From positions 3,348,001 to 3,412,000 of the forward strand of contig NZ_CP165628.1 in the NCBI RefSeq assembly GCF_041200025.1: a stretch of 64,000 nt of DNA, given 5' to 3'. The translations under genes were made by a program, and so were the position numbers. Each line of letters starts with the position of its first letter. Position 1 is the first letter of the stretch. This stretch comes from Rouxiella sp. WC2420 (GTDB taxonomy: Bacteria; Pseudomonadota; Gammaproteobacteria; Enterobacterales; Enterobacteriaceae). Of this stretch, positions 8,361-16,385 are shown one piece after another. The notes under the pieces are model-generated. The model saw nothing but the letters and a program-made list of their open reading frames with translations. It did not search any database and was not told the DNA's origin.

Positions 8361-9149
8361 TTAATCCTCTACGCCACCGCCACCGTTCATTTTAAACACC
8401 AACGTGACGGTCAGATTTTTAGCCTCTTTAGGTTCGTAGCGCCATTTACTTACCGCCATCTTGACCTCACGCTCAAACATATTGCGCGGCTCGGCAGAGA
8501 GAATGCGAATGTTGTCTACCCTACCGTCGCTTTCTACGTCGAACTGTACTTTTACGCGCCCCTCGATTCGCAGCGCAAAAGCGCGCGCCGGGTACTGTGG
8601 CTTGGTCCTGTCGAGCGGACGTGGACCACTGCTGCTGCCCTGAGTTGCTGCTGCTGGTTTAGGCGCAGGTGCTACCGGTGCCTTTTGCGAAATCAACGGC
8701 GAGGTTTCGGTTTTTGCAGTCTCATGGGTCTTCTCGACCGGCTTGGGCTGTGGATGAGGCCTTGGCTTCTCGATGACTTTTTTAACCGGCTTTGGTTTAG
8801 GTTTGGGCTTCGGCTCAGGTTTTGGCTCCGGTAATGGGATTGCTACCGGTTGCGTTACCACGGGATCGGGCCTTACCTCAGGTTCCGGTTCCGGCTCTGG
8901 CTGTGGTTGAACCACGGGCTGTGGAGGCGGTGGCGGAGCAAAAGTTGCCGGATTAACCATCGTCACGCTCATGACGTGCTCTTCCTGTTTCGGCATCTTG
9001 ACGGAATCTTTGATGGTGACATAAAGCAAAGCCGCGATGACTGCACCATGTATCCCGATTGACAACAGGGCCGGCAAAGTGACTCTGCGAATGATTGACT
9101 GTTTTTTTAATGGCATAGCATTGATTAAAGACATCGCTCTTGGCTGCAT
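8361..9149 (-). CDS. tonB: energy transducer TonB
   Basis: TonB couples the ExbBD proton-driven motor to outer-membrane receptors for siderophores and vitamin B12. The single N-terminal anchor (residues about 24-45) contains the SxxxH motif of the anchor, [16 protein letters not shown] long proline spacer follows, with EP/PEP repeats then KPKPKPKP repeats (residues about 70-145), and the C-terminal domain contains [16 protein letters not shown] and ends near [10 protein letters not shown]. The longest frame gives 262 residues, against 239 in E. coli; ATGs at 9134 and 9116 are alternatives and 9134 has a better Shine-Dalgarno. Two Fur-box-like sequences lie upstream. The family match is certain; only the exact start is open. 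Confidence 0.95.
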   Translation of the reverse strand: MQPRAMSLINAMPLKKQSIIRRVTLPALLSIGIHGAVIAALLYVTIKDSVKMPKQEEHVMSVTMVNPATFAPPPPPQPVVQPQPEPEPEPEVRPDPVVTQPVAIPLPEPKPEPKPKPKPKPVKKVIEKPRPHPQPKPVEKTHETAKTETSPLISQKAPVAPAPKPAAATQGSSSGPRPLDRTKPQYPARAFALRIEGRVKVQFDVESDGRVDNIRILSAEPRNMFEREVKMAVSKWRYEPKEAKNLTVTLVFKMNGGGGVED

Positions 9150-9186
9150 AGTAATTCAGTTTCCCCGTGAATCCGCAAGTTTAAAT

Positions 9187-9230
9187 GCAAATAGCAATCA
9201 TATTCAATAAGGAGATGAAAACTATTCTCA
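9187..9230 (-). promoter_or_regulatory. possible Fur-binding region upstream of tonB
   Basis: Two 19-bp windows, 9187-9205 (plus strand) and 9212-9230 (minus strand), match the Fur consensus at about 12 and 11 of 19 positions. They lie 38-81 bp upstream of the tonB start. Enteric tonB is known to be repressed by Fur; the matches here are moderate and from inspection. Confidence 0.4.
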
Positions 9231-9348
9231 AATACTGCGATTTTGATTCACTCGGCGCCCTTTTCAGCAGCGCGGGGTTTCGATATTGTAAACACCTTCA
9301 CTGGCGTACTGCGCCAGGTTTTTTAAAACAAGACAACAAGGTGACCCT

Positions 9349-9645
9349 ATGCTTTACATGATTTATTCTGAAGATGTCCACGACTCTCTGGAAAAAAGGC
9401 GTATTGCGCGTCCGGCGCATATCGAACGCCTGCAAAAGCTTAAAGATATGGGCCGCGTATTGGTTGGCGGCCCACTCCCCGCAATTGATAGCGAAGAACC
9501 TGGTGATGCAGGTATGACCGGTTCGCTGGTCATTGCCGAGTTTGAAAGTCTTGAAGCAGCACAAAGCTGGGCCGAAGTTGACCCCTATATGCTGGCGGGT
9601 GTATACCAGAAAGTCACCGTTAAGCCGTTCAAGAAAACTATCTAA
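9349..9645 (+). CDS. yciI: YciI family protein
   Basis: A 98-residue protein of the YCII/muconolactone-isomerase-like fold, exactly the E. coli length. The start [17 protein letters not shown], the RPAHIERL segment with the conserved His, and the GPLPA loop before the buried Asp are family features. It is cytosolic and soluble. The biochemical reaction is not established. AAGGTGA precedes the ATG. It is divergent from tonB, the same arrangement as in E. coli, and ends before a hairpin. Confidence 0.95.
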   Translation: MLYMIYSEDVHDSLEKRRIARPAHIERLQKLKDMGRVLVGGPLPAIDSEEPGDAGMTGSLVIAEFESLEAAQSWAEVDPYMLAGVYQKVTVKPFKKTI

Positions 9646-9682
9646 TTTTTAGTTAATTAGCCCTACTCAAGAGCATGACTCG

Positions 9683-9710
9683 AAGAAGCGGGACAGTCCT
9701 GCTTCTTTAC
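9683..9710 (+). terminator. hairpin after yciI (probable terminator)
   Basis: An 11-bp stem with one G-T pair (9683-9693 with 9697-9707) and a 3-base loop starts 37 bases after the yciI stop. The following T-tract is weak. Confidence 0.5.
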
Positions 9711-9780
9711 TCTCAACTGCCAAGCTAACCTCCTGCTTACGTGGTAGACTAAGTACCCCTACCTGTGAGGCTAGCCAATT

Positions 9781-9945
9781 ATGTCATTCTTCGACGGATT
9801 GAAGTTTCTGACCAGTAAAACAACTAAGGTCAATTGCCCTGAATGTCACGCATCCACGGAACAGATTAGCGAGAAAGTGCGTAAAAACGCCACGCTGGTT
9901 TGCCCAAAATGTGGCGCCTTGTTTCGTATGAAAGATAATGGCTGA
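9781..9945 (+). CDS. 54-residue zinc-ribbon protein (YnfU-like)
   Basis: This short gene encodes 54 residues starting MSFFDGLKF. Two Cys pairs, CPEC at residues 19-22 and CPKC at residues 41-44, are set 18 residues apart, with CGALFRM after the second pair; this is a compact zinc ribbon. It resembles the enteric YnfU family of small zinc-binding proteins by pattern, which I state from memory. A GTGAGG element lies about ten bases upstream of the ATG. The role is unknown. The gene sits between yciI and convergent yciY. The strict codon frame, the paired Cys and the ribosome binding site support a real gene despite its size. Confidence 0.75.
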   Translation: MSFFDGLKFLTSKTTKVNCPECHASTEQISEKVRKNATLVCPKCGALFRMKDNG

Positions 9946-10013
9946 GAGATTTTTGGCACGAAACTCAATCACCAAACGTGCTAATAAAAGGCGCTGATTG
10001 CGCCGATTGCAGA

Positions 10014-10190
10014 TTACCACTCATGTATTACAGTGTATAAACTGAGACGTTGTTGTTGCAGTGAATGTATCGCGCGGATTCGATAAATATGTCGGTAACG
10101 TCGCGACTGCCCCTCCAACCAACGGCTCTTCCTTCTTTGAGTCTGACGCAGCATGCGCCATCGTGCCACTTCGTTCCTACTGCGTTTCAT
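10014..10190 (-). CDS. yciY: YciY family small basic protein
   Basis: A 58-residue, very basic protein. It starts MKRSRNEVARWRMLRQ and continues RRKSRWLEGQSRR, the core of the E. coli YciY protein, in the same place upstream of cls and on the opposite strand. The C-terminal part (IYRIRAIHSLQQQRL) is more variable, as in the family. AAAGGA lies about 11 bases upstream of the ATG at 10190. No biochemical function is known. Its many Arg and Lys residues suggest nucleic acid or membrane contact, which is only inference. A plus-strand frame over the same bases (10061-10285) is its shadow. Confidence 0.85.
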   Translation of the reverse strand: MKRSRNEVARWRMLRQTQRRKSRWLEGQSRRYRHIYRIRAIHSLQQQRLSLYTVIHEW

Positions 10191-10433
10191 TCAACAATTA
10201 TTCCTTTAATAAGGGCCGCTTTTCAAATAATGCGGACATTATAGATCATCCCGCTCATGCCATTGATAGTTTTAGCTACGCTTAATTACAGGCTACGTAA
10301 ATTTACTCACCTTTTTACAACTCAATCAGAGCTAGCTGATTGAAGCGGCAGATAAAATTATATAAAAGGTTTAACCTTTGATTCACTCTGCGTAAACTCA
10401 CCAAATTGCTCGCGAACAGGATTTTTCGCCCTT
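10191..10433. promoter_or_regulatory. divergent promoter region of yciY and clsA, with an 8-6-8 palindrome
   Basis: This AT-rich spacer must hold the promoters of both genes. At 10322-10343, TCAATCAG and its exact complement CTGATTGA are separated by six bases, a shape typical of a dimeric repressor site; it lies about 90 bp upstream of the clsA ATG. No regulator can be named from the sequence. Confidence 0.4.
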
Positions 10434-11894
10434 ATGACAACATTTTATGCAGTAATCAGTTGGCTTATGGTCTTCGGTTACTGGTTATTGATTGCCGGCG
10501 TCACGTTACGCATTTTAATGAAGCGCCGCGCGGTGCCCTCGGCCATGGCATGGCTGCTGATTATATTTATCATTCCACTGGTGGGGATTATTGCCTATCT
10601 GTCGTTTGGCGAACTGCATTTGGGGAAACGTCGCGCAGAACGAGCCAAAGCGATGTGGCCTTCAACCGCCCGCTGGCTAAACGACCTCAAGGGTTGCCAT
10701 CGTATTTTCGCAAGTGAAAACAGTGACGTGGCTAAATCACTGTTCCAACTGTGTGAACGTCGCCAGGGTATCGCCGGGGTTAAAGGCAACCAGTTGCAGC
10801 TGCTAACCACCAGCGATGACACATTGAAAGCGATCATGCGTGATATCGAGCTGGCACGCCATAACATCGAAATGGTGTTTTATATCTGGCAGCCGGGCGG
10901 ATTAGTCGATCAGGTCGCAGAATCTTTGATGGCCGCTTCCCGGCGCGGCGTTCACTGCCGCCTGATGCTCGACTCGGCAGGTAGCCTGCAATTTTTCCGC
11001 AGCCCGTATCCGGCGATGATGCGCAATGCCGGTATCGAAGTAGTAGAAGCTTTGAAAGTTAACCTCTTCCGCGTATTTTTGCGCCGCATGGACCTGCGCC
11101 AGCATCGCAAAGTGGTACTGATTGACAATTACGTTGCCTATACGGGCAGCATGAATATGGTTGATCCGCTGCTGTTCAAGCAGGATGCGGGTGTCGGTCA
11201 GTGGGTCGATTTAATGGCGCGTATGGAAGGCCCGGTGGCCACGACCATGGGTATTGTTTACTCCTGCGACTGGGAAATCGAAACCGGAAAACGCATTCTG
11301 CCGCCAGAGCCAGAAGTTAATCAGATGCCGTTCGAACAGGAGAGCGGCCACACAATTCAGGTGATCGCCTCCGGGCCAGGCTTCCCGGAAGACATGATCC
11401 ATCAGGCGCTGCTGACTGCTTCCTATTCGGCGCGTGAACAGCTGGTGATGACTACGCCGTATTTCGTACCGAGCGATGATTTATTGCACGCAATTTGCAC
11501 TGCCGCACAGCGCGGTGTTGATGTCAGTATTATTGTGCCAAAGAAAAATGATTCAATGATGGTCGATTGGGCCAGTCGGGCATTCTTTAATGAATTACTG
11601 GAAGCTGGCGTGAAGGTCTATCAGTTCGAGGGCGGATTGCTGCACACCAAGAGCATTTTGGTCGACGGACAGCTAAGCCTGGTCGGCACGGTAAATCTCG
11701 ACATGCGCAGTTTGTGGTTGAATTTCGAGATTACACTGGTAATCGACGATGCCGGTTTTGGTGCCGATCTGGCCGTAGTACAGGAAGATTATCTCGCGCG
11801 TTCGCGCTTGCTCGACCCGAAAGAGTGGCTAAAAAGGCCTTTCTGGCACCGAATCGTCGAACGGCTGTTCTACTTTTTCAGTCCGTTATTGTAA
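10434..11894 (+). CDS. clsA: cardiolipin synthase A
   Basis: ClsA makes cardiolipin from two phosphatidylglycerol molecules at the inner membrane. The 486-residue length equals E. coli ClsA. Two N-terminal membrane helices lie near residues 5-27 and 38-58. Both phospholipase-D HKD motifs are intact: QHRKVVLID followed by YTGSMN near residue 224, and HTKSILVD at residue 404 followed by VGTVNLD. The tail [17 protein letters not shown] is the usual C-terminus. The start ATG at 10434 has an AGGA element about ten bases upstream. It is followed by yciU after 83 bases, as in E. coli, and the two may share a transcript. Confidence 0.97.
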   Translation: MTTFYAVISWLMVFGYWLLIAGVTLRILMKRRAVPSAMAWLLIIFIIPLVGIIAYLSFGELHLGKRRAERAKAMWPSTARWLNDLKGCHRIFASENSDVAKSLFQLCERRQGIAGVKGNQLQLLTTSDDTLKAIMRDIELARHNIEMVFYIWQPGGLVDQVAESLMAASRRGVHCRLMLDSAGSLQFFRSPYPAMMRNAGIEVVEALKVNLFRVFLRRMDLRQHRKVVLIDNYVAYTGSMNMVDPLLFKQDAGVGQWVDLMARMEGPVATTMGIVYSCDWEIETGKRILPPEPEVNQMPFEQESGHTIQVIASGPGFPEDMIHQALLTASYSAREQLVMTTPYFVPSDDLLHAICTAAQRGVDVSIIVPKKNDSMMVDWASRAFFNELLEAGVKVYQFEGGLLHTKSILVDGQLSLVGTVNLDMRSLWLNFEITLVIDDAGFGADLAVVQEDYLARSRLLDPKEWLKRPFWHRIVERLFYFFSPLL

Positions 11895-11977
11895 TAGCGG
11901 CGGCGGCAATGTTCTAATAGACCCTGTGACGGGCGGTCTGCCGCTACTCGCACCACAAACTATTGAAAGAGAAGAAT

Positions 11978-12301
11978 ATGGATCTGAACAATCGCCTGAC
12001 CGAAGATGAAACCCTTGAGCAAGCCTATGATATCTTTCTCGAACTGGCTGGAGATAACCTGGATCCTGCGGACATCCTGATATTTAACCTGCAATTTGAA
12101 GAACGCGGCGGCGCTGAGTTATACGATCCGGCCGAAGACTGGGTCGAGCACGTCGATTATGACCTCAATCCTGACTTCTTTGCCGAAGTAGTCATTGGCC
12201 TGGCTGATGCCGACGGCGACCCGATCAACGATGTCTTTGCCCGCGTGCTGCTGTGCCGTGAAAAAGACCACAAGCTTTGCCATATTCTGTGGAAAGAGTA
12301 A
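11978..12301 (+). CDS. yciU: dsDNA-mimic family protein YciU
   Basis: A very acidic 107-residue protein of the UPF0263/HI1450 family, whose structure mimics double-stranded DNA in charge pattern. I chose the ATG at 11978 ([20 protein letters not shown]), preceded by AAGAGAAG; an in-frame TTG at 11963 would place the start over this ribosome binding site. The core [13 protein letters not shown], the acidic [14 protein letters not shown] and the [15 protein letters not shown] tail are family-specific. The binding partner is unproven; HU-like proteins have been proposed for the Haemophilus homologue. It lies between clsA and the convergent opp operon. Confidence 0.93.
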   Translation: MDLNNRLTEDETLEQAYDIFLELAGDNLDPADILIFNLQFEERGGAELYDPAEDWVEHVDYDLNPDFFAEVVIGLADADGDPINDVFARVLLCREKDHKLCHILWKE

Positions 12302-12317
12302 TTCTCTTTCACGCATA

Positions 12318-12362
12318 AAAAAACCCCGCCATGTTTTCAGCTTAACAATCGCGGGGTTTTTT
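12318..12362. terminator. bidirectional terminator between yciU and oppF
   Basis: A 12-bp stem, AAAAAACCCCGC (12318-12329) with its complement (12351-12362), encloses a 21-base loop. A's on one side and T's on the other let it stop both yciU and the opp operon. Confidence 0.88.
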
Positions 12363-12388
12363 ATTATCTGTAATAAGCCGAAACGTGA

Positions 12389-13423
12389 TTAAAGCGGATC
12401 GACCTTCAGGCACGACACCGCATGGCGGAAGCTGCCTTCCAGCAGTGGTCGCGTTTTGGCGCATTCTGGTCCGGCAATCGGGCAGCGGGTGCGGAACACA
12501 CAGCCTGATGGCGGATTGATCGGCGAAGGTAACTCCCCTTCCAACAGCTGGATCTTCTTGTTACGCTCTTTGTCAGGGTCCGGCACCGGCACCGCAGACA
12601 TCAGCGCCCGAGTGTATGGATGCTGCGGATTATGATAAACCTCGTCATAAGTCCCAAGCTCCACTGCGTGTCCCAGATACATCACCAGCACACGATCGGA
12701 AATATGCTTCACCACCGCCAGGTCGTGGGCGATAAAGATTAGCGACAGGCCCATCTCACGCTGCAACTGCTGCAACAGGTTAACGACCTGTGCCTGAATT
12801 GATACGTCCAGCGCCGAAACCGGCTCGTCACAAATCACCAGCTTGGGTTCGAGTATCAGCGCACGCGCAATGCCGATACGCTGACACTGGCCACCCGAGA
12901 ACTCATGCGGATAGCGGTTAACCAGGTTAGGCAGCAGGCCAACCTTCAGCATCATCGCCTTGACCTTCTCCCTGACCTGCTGTTTAGGCATTTTAGGATT
13001 ATAGGTACGCAGCGGTTCGGCAATGATCTCGCCGATGTTCATACGCGGGTTCAGCGAGGCGAGTGGATCCTGGAAGATCATCTGGATATCGCTGCGGGTG
13101 TTGCGCCATTCGGCATCAGACATATTCAGCAGATCTTTACCCAGCCAGGCAACGTGCCCGTCGGTAGCTTTGACCAAACCTATCAGCGCACGGGCAAAAG
13201 TCGATTTACCACAGCCCGACTCACCCACTACGCCCAGCGTTTCGCCTTCGTACAGACGCAGGGTTACGCCGTCTACTGCTTTCAGGGTTTTCGAAGGCTG
13301 CCAGAACCACTGCTTGCCGTCTTTAATGGCAAAATGAACCTTGAGATCGGCGACTTCCAGCAACACTTTTCTGTCACTTTCTGGCTGAGCTTTTGGAGGA
13401 TAAATACCGGTTACTTCACTCAT
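12389..13423 (-). CDS. oppF: oligopeptide ABC transporter ATP-binding protein OppF
   Basis: One of the two ATPases that drive oligopeptide import through OppBC. The 344 residues contain the Walker A loop GESGCGKST (about residue 69), the Q-loop, the signature FSGGQCQRIGIARAL, the Walker B motif LVICDEPVSALD and the switch His in IFIAHDLAVV. The C-terminal oligopeptide-specific extension carries the conserved Cys-rich segment CVFRTRCPIAGPEC, the site of a 4Fe-4S or zinc cluster in this subfamily. It overlaps oppD by four bases and is the last gene of oppABCDF, closed by the terminator at 12318-12362. Confidence 0.97.
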   Translation of the reverse strand: MSEVTGIYPPKAQPESDRKVLLEVADLKVHFAIKDGKQWFWQPSKTLKAVDGVTLRLYEGETLGVVGESGCGKSTFARALIGLVKATDGHVAWLGKDLLNMSDAEWRNTRSDIQMIFQDPLASLNPRMNIGEIIAEPLRTYNPKMPKQQVREKVKAMMLKVGLLPNLVNRYPHEFSGGQCQRIGIARALILEPKLVICDEPVSALDVSIQAQVVNLLQQLQREMGLSLIFIAHDLAVVKHISDRVLVMYLGHAVELGTYDEVYHNPQHPYTRALMSAVPVPDPDKERNKKIQLLEGELPSPINPPSGCVFRTRCPIAGPECAKTRPLLEGSFRHAVSCLKVDPL

Positions 13424-14442
13424 ACTAACTCCCCCACAGGCTTGAAGCAGGCGCGCAAGCGGCCATCACCAAAACGTTCCAGCGGCGGCGCGCTGGCACA
13501 AACTTCCATCGCGTAAGGACAGCGTGGCTGGAATGGACACCCTTTCGGTAAACGCAACAGGTTCGGCGGATTACCGGGGATAGTCAACAGCGACTCGCCT
13601 TCGGCATCCAGACGCGGTACCGCATTGAGCAGGCCGATAGAGTACGGATGACTTGGCTGGTAAAACACGTCGCGTGCCTGACCATATTCCATGGTCCGCC
13701 CGGCGTACATCACCAGCACTTTGTCGCAAATACCCGCAACTACCCCGAGATCGTGAGTGATCATGATAATTGCCGTGTTAAATTCACGTTTTAGATCGTT
13801 TAGCAGCGTCATAATCTGTGCCTGAACGGTCACATCCAGCGCGGTAGTCGGTTCATCGGCAATCAGCAGTTTAGGACTGCACAACAGCGCCATGGCAATC
13901 ATTACGCGCTGACGCATCCCGCCGGAGAATTCGTGCGGATACATTTTCATTCGCTTGCGCGCTTCCGGCATTTTTACTGCATCGAGCATGCGAATCGAAC
14001 CTTCGAACGCCTCTGCACGGCTCATGTTCTTATGCAGCATCAGCACTTCCATCAGCTGTTCGCCGACTTTCATATACGGGTTCAACGAGGTCATCGGGTC
14101 TTGGAAAATCATCGAAATCTGTTCTGCACGCAGCTTGTTAAGCTGTTTTGGCGGCAGGTTAAGGATCTCTTTGCCGTTAAATTTCGCAGAACCGTCGATG
14201 CGCCCGTTGCTGGCAAGCAGCCCCATCAGTGCAAATGCGGTTTGCGATTTACCAGACCCGGATTCGCCGACAATGCCCAGCGTTTCACCAGCACGCAGGT
14301 CAAAATTCAAATCGTTGACGGCGGTAACATCCCCGTCCGGTGTGCCAAAAGTGACACGCAAATCTTTTACATCCAGCAGAATCGGCGTTTTTGCTGCATC
14401 AACCGCCTGCGGAGTGCTACTGCTAAATTCAATGGTGCTCAT
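13420..14442 (-). CDS. oppD: oligopeptide ABC transporter ATP-binding protein OppD
   Basis: The second ATPase of the Opp importer. The start at 14442 (MSTIEFSSSTPQ) has AGGAG seven bases upstream and gives 340 residues; an in-frame GTG at 14448 would overlap the spacing. Motifs: Walker [10 protein letters not shown], signature FSGGMRQRVMIAMAL, Walker [13 protein letters not shown], switch His in MITHDLGVV, and the C-terminal Cys segment CPFQPRCPYAMEVC. It follows oppC by 11 bases and overlaps oppF by four, so the operon is tightly coupled. Nothing unusual was seen. Confidence 0.97.
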   Translation of the reverse strand: MSTIEFSSSTPQAVDAAKTPILLDVKDLRVTFGTPDGDVTAVNDLNFDLRAGETLGIVGESGSGKSQTAFALMGLLASNGRIDGSAKFNGKEILNLPPKQLNKLRAEQISMIFQDPMTSLNPYMKVGEQLMEVLMLHKNMSRAEAFEGSIRMLDAVKMPEARKRMKMYPHEFSGGMRQRVMIAMALLCSPKLLIADEPTTALDVTVQAQIMTLLNDLKREFNTAIIMITHDLGVVAGICDKVLVMYAGRTMEYGQARDVFYQPSHPYSIGLLNAVPRLDAEGESLLTIPGNPPNLLRLPKGCPFQPRCPYAMEVCASAPPLERFGDGRLRACFKPVGELV

Positions 14443-14453
14443 CTTCACACTCC

Positions 14454-15365
14454 TTAACGATCTTTCGGATCGAGCGCATCACGCAGCCCGTCGCCGATAA
14501 AGTTGAAACAAAACAGCGTTATCACCAGAAAACCAGCCGGGAAGAACAGCAACCATGGAGAAACTTCCATTGAGTTGGCGCCGTCACTCAGCAATGCGCC
14601 CCAGCTGCTCAGCGGCTCCTGGGTGCCTAATCCGAGGAAGCTCAGGAAAGATTCAAACAGGATCATGCTTGGCACCAACAGCGAGGCGTAAACGACAACG
14701 ACGCCCAGCACGTTGGGAACAATGTGGCGCAGCACAATATTGCGCGTTGAAACCCCGCTGACCAGCGCTGCTTCGATAAACTCTTTACGTTTCAGGCTAA
14801 GAGTCTGACCGCGAACGATACGCGCCATATCAAGCCAGGACACCATGCCGATGGCGACAAAAATCAGGAAAATGTTCTGCCCGAAGAAAGTGACCAGCAG
14901 GATAACAAAGAACATGAATGGGAAGGAGTTGAGGATTTCCAGCAGGCGCATCATTGCCGAGTCGGTTTTGCCGCCGAGATACCCGGAAATCGAACCGTAA
15001 AGTGTGCCGAGAACGACGGCCACCAGCGCAGCAGAAACCCCGACCATCAGCGAGATACGCCCACCAATCGCAACGCGCACCAACAGGTCACGACCCGAGG
15101 AGTCAGTACCGAAATAGTGTCCTGAAGCGAAATCAGGCGCGGCCGACATCATATTCCAGTCGGTATCGTCATAGCGAAAATGCGAAATCATCGGAACGAA
15201 AGTCACAAACAGCGCGATAAAAAATAACACTATCAGGCTGACAATTGCCGCGCGGTTATGAATAAAACGGCGACGGGCGTCCTGCCATAGGCTGCGCCCT
15301 TCTACCTCGAGCTTCTCTGTGAAATTCTCCAGAGCTTCGCTGCTTTTCTTTTTGGTTAACATCAT
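14454..15365 (-). CDS. oppC: oligopeptide ABC transporter permease OppC
   Basis: A 303-residue inner-membrane permease (E. coli 302). An N-terminal cytoplasmic segment is followed by a first helix near residues 39-60, a periplasmic loop containing HYFGTDSSGRDLL (a hallmark of OppC/DppC), and five further helices. The EAA loop that docks on the ATPases reads EAALVSGVSTRNIVLRHIVPN. GGAG precedes the first of two adjacent ATGs. It lies 15 bases after oppB and 11 before oppD. Confidence 0.97.
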   Translation of the reverse strand: MMLTKKKSSEALENFTEKLEVEGRSLWQDARRRFIHNRAAIVSLIVLFFIALFVTFVPMISHFRYDDTDWNMMSAAPDFASGHYFGTDSSGRDLLVRVAIGGRISLMVGVSAALVAVVLGTLYGSISGYLGGKTDSAMMRLLEILNSFPFMFFVILLVTFFGQNIFLIFVAIGMVSWLDMARIVRGQTLSLKRKEFIEAALVSGVSTRNIVLRHIVPNVLGVVVVYASLLVPSMILFESFLSFLGLGTQEPLSSWGALLSDGANSMEVSPWLLFFPAGFLVITLFCFNFIGDGLRDALDPKDR

Positions 15366-15380
15366 GAGCGTGCTCCAGCC

Positions 15381-16301
15381 TTAATAACGGATTTTCGGAT
15401 CGATAACGGCGTATAGCACGTCAACGATCGCGTTAAACAGAATCGTTAACGCACCAACCAGAATGGTCAGGCTTAATACCAGCGAGTAGTCACGGTTTAA
15501 GGCACCGTTGACAAAAAGCTGGCCGATACCCGGTAATCCGTAAATGCTTTCGACCACCATAGAACCGGTGATAATGCCGACAAAGGCCGGACCCATATAG
15601 GAAATCACCGGTAACATTGCCGGTTTCAGCGCGTGACGGAAAATAATCCGACTCAGCGGCAGGCCTTTGGCTCGCGCGGTACGGATAAAGTTGGAATGCA
15701 ACACTTCAATCATCGAGCCGCGAGTGATACGCGCGATGCTGGCGATATAAGCCAGTGACAGCGCCACCATTGGCAGAACCATATATTTGAAGCCACCGTT
15801 GTGCCAGCCGCCTCCGGGCAGCCATTTCAACAGGATAGAGAAAATCAGTACCAGTAAGGGAGCAACCACGAAGCTCGGAATAACCACCCCGGTCATGGCA
15901 AAGCCCATCACTGTGTAGTCCCATTTGGTGTTCTGGTTAAGGGCGGCGATTACCCCGGCAGAAACACCAAGCACTATAGCCAATATAAAGGCAGCCAAAC
16001 CCAGCTTCGCCGATACCGGGAAGGAGGTCGCCACCAAATCATTGACGCTATAGTCTTTATATTTGAACGACGGGCCAAAATCACCGTGCGCCAGCTGGTC
16101 CAGATAATGGAAATATTGCTTGTACATTGGGTCATTGAGGTGATATTTCGCCTCAATGTTGGCCATGACTTCCGGCGGAAGATTGCGCTCTCCGGTAAAC
16201 GGACTTCCCGGCGCGAGACGCATCATAAAAAATGAAATCGTAATCAGAATAAACAGCGTTGGGATCGCTTCCAGACAACGACGGAAAATAAACTTTAACA
16301 T
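15381..16301 (-). CDS. oppB: oligopeptide ABC transporter permease OppB
   Basis: A 306-residue permease, the exact E. coli length. It starts with the family signature LKFIFRRCLEAIPTLFILI, has a large periplasmic loop after the first helix (containing the ANIEAKYHLNDPMYKQYF region), and carries the EAA loop ARAKGLPLSRIIFRHALKP. It pairs with OppC to form the channel that receives peptides from OppA. A hairpin lies in the 84-base gap between oppA and oppB and probably lowers expression of the membrane part relative to the binding protein. Confidence 0.97.
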   Translation of the reverse strand: MLKFIFRRCLEAIPTLFILITISFFMMRLAPGSPFTGERNLPPEVMANIEAKYHLNDPMYKQYFHYLDQLAHGDFGPSFKYKDYSVNDLVATSFPVSAKLGLAAFILAIVLGVSAGVIAALNQNTKWDYTVMGFAMTGVVIPSFVVAPLLVLIFSILLKWLPGGGWHNGGFKYMVLPMVALSLAYIASIARITRGSMIEVLHSNFIRTARAKGLPLSRIIFRHALKPAMLPVISYMGPAFVGIITGSMVVESIYGLPGIGQLFVNGALNRDYSLVLSLTILVGALTILFNAIVDVLYAVIDPKIRY

Positions 16302-16345
16302 TGCTCGTACCTGCTTTGCTCAGCGTGTTACTACCTGCTCAAACA

Positions 16346-16376
16346 GAACAGGACGGCTCGGGTAACCGCCCTGTTC
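16346..16376 (-). terminator. intercistronic hairpin between oppA and oppB
   Basis: GAACAGG-x-CGG (16346-16356) pairs with CCG-x-CCTGTTC (16366-16376), with one mismatch and a 9-base loop. It starts ten bases after the oppA stop and lacks a strong T-tract, as expected for an attenuator or mRNA 3'-end stabiliser that raises the OppA to permease ratio. Confidence 0.6.
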
Positions 16377-16385
16377 CTTCACTTA

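Noticed and set aside
10061-10285. 74-codon plus-strand frame upstream of clsA
   Set aside because: It lies opposite yciY, which has a recognisable family sequence on the minus strand.
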